This document shows, piece after piece, positions 59,877 to 64,000 of a stretch of DNA of 64,000 bases. Origin of the DNA: Iris pallida (Eukaryota > Streptophyta > Magnoliopsida > Asparagales > Iridaceae). The notes beneath the pieces were generated by a model. The model was not told where the DNA came from. It made no database searches and saw nothing but the letters and a program-made list of their open reading frames with translations. Within the stretch, counting starts at the first letter, position 1. Each line of letters opens with the position of its first letter. The stretch is taken from assembly GCA_029216955.1 (NCBI GenBank), contig JANAVB010031417.1, forward strand, positions 20,561,278 to 20,625,277. Reading direction: 5' to 3'. A program made the translations under genes and the position numbers.

Positions 59877-60425
59877 TAATTGGTGTATCTATGTACCTAT
59901 TTTCTTTTTTTGAATGTTTTTTTAGATGCTCGACGTAACGCACGAAATTTTGTGCACGTTGTGTTGCATACCAGTTTGACAAACTGTCCACGACACTTCC
60001 GCGGTTCGATTCTGAGACCGTTCACCTAGCAAAGGAGATTATATCTCTCCTCACCGACCACGAAAGCCAGATGAGTTCGGTAATTTCTTTTTTTTGAGTG
60101 TCGTGACTTGAATCCATATCGTGTTTGTATTTGACTCCAAGTCTATGCACCTTAGCAAATGGGTCTCTTCCTATGATTCTATTCAGTGTCAACACTAGAA
60201 GTGCACCCTCGTGAAACTTACTGAATGACTAGTTTTACATCACAGGTAACTAGGAAAGTATTAGTCTTTGCTTAACGATAGGTCCAATATGAATTTTTAT
60301 AATCTGCTTCAAAGGTTGCTATTAATTTCCTCATATGCTTGCTAATTTCAAACTAATTCTTGTCAATCTTCATGTTCCTTGGTACACTTCCAACTCTAAG
60401 TTAAGAAATTAGCAATTAGGGTTTA
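59461..60425. other. Intergenic, nothing coding
   Basis: Holds a long (TA)n microsatellite at 59806-59873. The TTTTTTTGAGTG segment and an AACGCACGAAATTTTG segment match nothing that I recognise. Confidence 0.55.
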
Positions 60426-61437
60426 GGGCTAATTAGAGTTTAGACCCTGGATTTTATATCAGTTTAGAGTTTAGGCTCTGACTTGTCCAATTGGAAAGTT
60501 TGGATTCTTGACTTTTAATTTTAGTTTCCTTTTTTCCTATTATATCCTCCCTAGACTATAAAGAGAAGTTTAATTGTCAACCATGAGAGGGAGTAGGGGT
60601 GTGCATCGGTCGGTTTGAAAATAATTACAAGCCGAACCAAACCAATCAATTGGCCGATTCGGTTTTGAAACCGAAGTTAATCGGTTTGAAAATAATTACA
60701 GCCGAACCAAACCAACCGAAGTCAATCGGTTTGAAAATAATTACAGCCGAACCAAACCAACCAATTGTCCGATTCGGTTTTGAAACCGACCCGACTTGGT
60801 TCGGCTTGGATTGGTTTGGCTGATCGGTTTTGATCAGACGAAAAAATTTAAGTATATAAAAGTGTCTCACAAAGTAAATTCATACAAAAATAAATCATAA
60901 CCATCTCATGTTTGAAAGATGTTTGTATGGAATACCAAAGTGGTCAATAATCTTCTAAATAAATCACTTACATAATAAATTTCTTCCACAAATCTAAAAT
61001 GATTCTCGAAAATAAACCCTAATCCTGATAGATCTATAAATTGAAGATAAAAAACAAACAAACTATGCATGAGATGGATAAGCTGGACTGAATATAAACC
61101 TAACTTTAGGTTGTTGCTAACTATGTTCGGTTTGTTTCGGTTTAAGCAGTTTTTGGAATGGCCAAACCGTGAACCGAACCAAATCGGACGGCTTTTTTAA
61201 ATGGTCAAGTCGAACCAACCCGATCGGGCCATAGGTTCGGTTAAAAACCGACCGATTCAATTTGGTTTGGTTCGATTTGTTCGGTTTGATACAAATATAC
61301 ACACACCTAGGAGGGAGGGCATAATTGGAAAAAGAAACAAAACAAATAAAGTCAAGGGTCTAAACTTTTTAATTGGACAAGTCAGGACCTAAACTCTAAG
61401 CTGGTATAAAATTCAGGGTCTAAACAATAATTAGCCC
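60426..61437. mobile_element. MITE with about 95-bp inverted repeats, split by a hAT element
   Basis: The left arm (GGGCTAATTAGAGTTTAGACCC to TTGACTTTT, 60426-60520) and the right arm (about 61345-61437) are inverse complements at most positions. Without the inner hAT element (60594-61309) it is about 290 bp. No certain TSD. Confidence 0.75.
60594..61309. mobile_element. Non-autonomous hAT element, CGGTT-rich, copy 2 (nested)
   Basis: It starts TAGGGGTGTGCATCGG and ends ACACACACCTA, with 8-mers AGAGGGAG (60586-60593) and GGAGGGAG (61310-61317) differing at one base. The left side has three tandem copies of a 55-60 base block containing CGGTTTGAAAATAATTACA. Confidence 0.8.
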
Positions 61438-61792
61438 ATATATATACATAAATTTTGAGGTGGACCCACTTGTCATACATAGTAGGTATCAAAACTTTGA
61501 TACCCCTTCTGTATCAAAGTTTACTCGCCCCTCCAATGTGCTATCCTATCCATATAGCACACATAAGCCTTAGGGACAAGAAGTTGGTTATACCAGCTGT
61601 GCATAGGAACTGGTGGCACGTAAAACGGAGCTGCGACGGCGGAGAAACAAGACCACGAAGTTGGCTCCATAAAACTGTCCAAAATATATGTAATTTAAAT
61701 TATCAACTTGGTGGCCGATTTAGACATATCAAATGAACGAATTAACGGCTGAAACTTTAGGTGAGCGAAGAGGTATATACCAATATTGCAAT
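61438..61792. other. Intergenic, nothing recognised
   Basis: No gene or repeat can be supported. Confidence 0.55.
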
Positions 61793-61956
61793 CAAGGGCG
61801 GATCCATGGGTGGGGTGGGGTGGGCTGGAGCCAACCCCAACTATAAAATTTTCCATATAAAATTTTATTTTGCTTTTTTTATATGAATTTATCTACTTCC
61901 AGCCCATCCAAATTTTTGCCAGCCCACCCCAACTATAATATCTGGATCCGCGCATG
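61793..61956. mobile_element. Short hAT MITE with GGATCC termini (164 bp)
   Basis: It starts CAAGGGCGGATCCATGG and ends ATCTGGATCCGCGCATG, imperfect inverse complements. The duplication ATTGCAAT is perfect (61785-61792 and 61957-61964). GCCAACCCCAACTATAA near the left end reappears as GCCCACCCCAACTATAA near the right end, as a direct repeat. Confidence 0.82.
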
Positions 61957-61964
61957 ATTGCAAT

Positions 61965-63058
61965 GGAGGAAAGAGTTCGACGATCCAACGGTCGGATTGT
62001 CCAGAAAACGCGTCCAAAGTTTCTACGACGAAACACGATTCTGGACTCAAATCTCGCGCGTCACGACGGGATCGACTTCCAAACGTAGAAATCGACCCTG
62101 TCACTCGTCGTGGTGGATGATGGCCGTCAAGGGAGGTTCGTCGGGGGATACTCGGCCGCACGGGAATGGTCGCGGCAGCGGTCGCGGTTGCATACGCTGC
62201 TGTTGTTCGTAGCGCTGCTGGTCGCATGCGACGCTGTGTGCGGCTACTCGCACGCATTGCTGTGCGCTGCTGTGCTGCGGCTAGCACGGGGCGGTGCTGT
62301 GCTGTCCAGAGTTTCTGCGCGCTAGGCCGCATGCGGCGGTGGAGACCTGACGGCGCCATAGGCCGCACGGTCGCATGGTGGCAGGGGGCGGAGGCTGGGC
62401 ATGAAGAGCATGCAACAACAACAGCAAGAACGGCTGCTGCCTCCTTGGTCGAGGCTCAGGGGATGTGCGGGGCTGCCTCGCGGTCGTCGTCCGGCTGAAG
62501 GAGGGTGTAGCAGAGTGGAGGTGAAGAAGAAGTTTTAATGGAGGATGAGAGGAAGAAGATGATGATGAAGGAGAAGGTGGTGAAGTAATGAAGATGAGAA
62601 GAAGATGAAGGAGATGGAGAGAATATGTGAGAAGGAGGAGGAGTTGGAAATGGAGGAGTCGGCTGTTGCATGGGGGGATCTGGTCGGCCAGGATGAAAAA
62701 GAGTTGGTTGTTGCTTGGAGAAGCTGCTGTGAGTGTTATTTGGAGAGAGAGCACGTGTGTGTGAGAGAGGGGGAAAAAGAGTTGGCTGTGTGAAAGTTAA
62801 AAAGAGAGAAAAAGATAAATCTCTACAAAAGTAGGAAGAGTGAAAAAATTTGGGGATTAGGGCCGGCTGCTAGGAGTGGGTGTAGGGGGTTGTCATGAAG
62901 GGATGAGTGGTTGGGATGTGGAATGAAGGCTAGGATTGAGTGTAGCTAATTTAGTTCATAATTTAGGAATTTGATCAAGGGAGTTGTCCATTGAATATTT
63001 TGAGTGGTTCACTAGGTGTTTGGTGTTTTGTAGGGGGGTGTGTTGGTATTCATGAGGG
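61965..63058. other. GC-rich then purine-rich region, unidentified
   Basis: At 62130-62490 GC content is much higher than in the surroundings, and several frames stay open (for example 61889-62368 minus and 62166-62498 plus). None contains a known domain. 62510-62830 is a GA-rich run of GAAGAAGATGA-like repeats. It may be a 5' exon or LTR remnant; I cannot decide. Confidence 0.35.
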
Positions 63059-63358
63059 TAGGGGTGAGTATTCGGTTTATTCGGTTCCAACCGAACCGAA
63101 TAACCGAAAACCGAATTGGACCGAAACCGAATAAGCAAAACCGAAACCGAACCGAATTGGTCAATAACCGAACCGAACCGAATTAAATCGGTTCGGTTTT
63201 TGGTTTATTCGATTTTTTGGGTTTTATTTGTGTTTTTTTTTTGTTATATCTATATAACTAAATATACCTATATATATTTACTATACATATAATATAAACC
63301 TATATATATATACATTTATATATTTATATATATATATTATATATATATATATTATTAT

Positions 63359-63397
<39 letters not shown>

Positions 63398-63555
63398 TTA
63401 ATACTATATATATCTATATATATTATAGGTATATATATCTATATACATATTATATATTATTTACCTATATAAAAATAATATATATATATATATATATTTT
63501 TTTCTATACATATATATTATTATATATATAAATATATATACATATATATATATAT

Positions 63556-63609
<54 letters not shown>

Positions 63610-63734
63610 TATATATATATTATACATATAGTATATACCTATATATTTACCTATAATTAATACCTATAATTATATATATATATATTATATCTATATATAA
63701 TATCTATATATATCTATCTATATATATTATTTAC

Positions 63735-63771
<37 letters not shown>

Positions 63772-63982
63772 ATTATATTATATCTATTATATATATAATA
63801 TATATAAACTAAATTTTTTTATTCGGTTTTTGGTTTTGGACCGAAACCGAAATCCAAAACCGAAACCGAAAAAGAAAATTTAGTATTTTCAAAACCGAAA
63901 CCGAACCGATTTTTTTTAAAATCGAACCGAATCTCTTATTCGGTTCGGTTTTCGGTTCAAAACCGAATAATGCTCACCCCTA
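63059..63982. mobile_element. Non-autonomous hAT element, CGGTT-rich, copy 3, with TA expansion
   Basis: It starts TAGGGGTGAGTATTCGG and ends AATGCTCACCCCTA; duplication CATGAGGG is perfect (63051-63058 and 63983-63990). Between the two CGGTT-rich ends (63075-63220 and 63820-63975) is about 580 bases of nearly pure TA and TATA-based sequence (63240-63815). Confidence 0.9.
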
Positions 63983-64000
63983 CATGAGGGGATAACATGA

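Noticed and set aside
59735..59991. Open frames with repeated Tyr-Ile
   Set aside because: Translation of the (TA)n run; no other coding signal.

Overview
The window is nuclear DNA of a flowering plant, most likely a eudicot: AT-rich intergenic sequence, a six-exon D-type cyclin, a TRICHOME BIREFRINGENCE-LIKE (TBL) locus, plant Ty1/Copia and Ty3/Gypsy elements, a CACTA transposon with both of its gene types, many hAT-type miniature elements, and organelle rRNA fragments in the nucleus. No bacterial, phage or CRISPR feature is present.

Layout. 1-6977: a young, left-truncated Ty3/Gypsy element on the minus strand, followed by older repeat sequence and a diverged Copia-type solo LTR (about 7945-8885). 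9334-15475: no host gene; hAT, Harbinger and other inverted-repeat elements plus a tandem SINE-like repeat. 16433-17491: two tandem, decayed copies of an organelle small-subunit rRNA fragment, probably mitochondrial. 18134-19977: the cyclin D gene, the only apparently intact host gene. 20000-28900: intergenic, with a Mutator-like MITE and three hAT-type elements that have clear target-site duplications (TSDs). 28937-45225: a three-level nest, in which a candidate solo LTR was split by a decayed Copia element (29009-44061, TSD TATTC), itself split by a 9.5-kb CACTA transposon (32529-41993, TSD TAT). 46148-46908: a MITE split by a solo LTR. 48311-59006: a TBL pseudogene broken by a Copia element (48726-55978, TSD GTTCG), a hAT element (57880-58633), a nonsense codon and a frameshift. 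59059-63982: further MITEs and hAT elements, one nested.

How the parts act together. The cyclin would bind CDKA and retinoblastoma-related protein at G1/S. The CACTA element carries a TNP2-type transposase (one frameshift) and a second PF03004-type gene (two early TAG codons but an open frame downstream). It also holds two long inverted repeats, one of them inside the inferred 5'-UTR intron of the transposase gene. The TBL locus can no longer encode a full acetyltransferase.

The strongest unexplained signal is in the Copia element at 48.7-56.0 kb. Between its pol region and its 3' LTR lie three tandem units (53937-54378) that share a set of helices whose paired bases change together from unit to unit. 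This points to a selected RNA structure in the retrotransposon transcript. All coordinates, TSDs and splice joins were read by eye, without alignment software.
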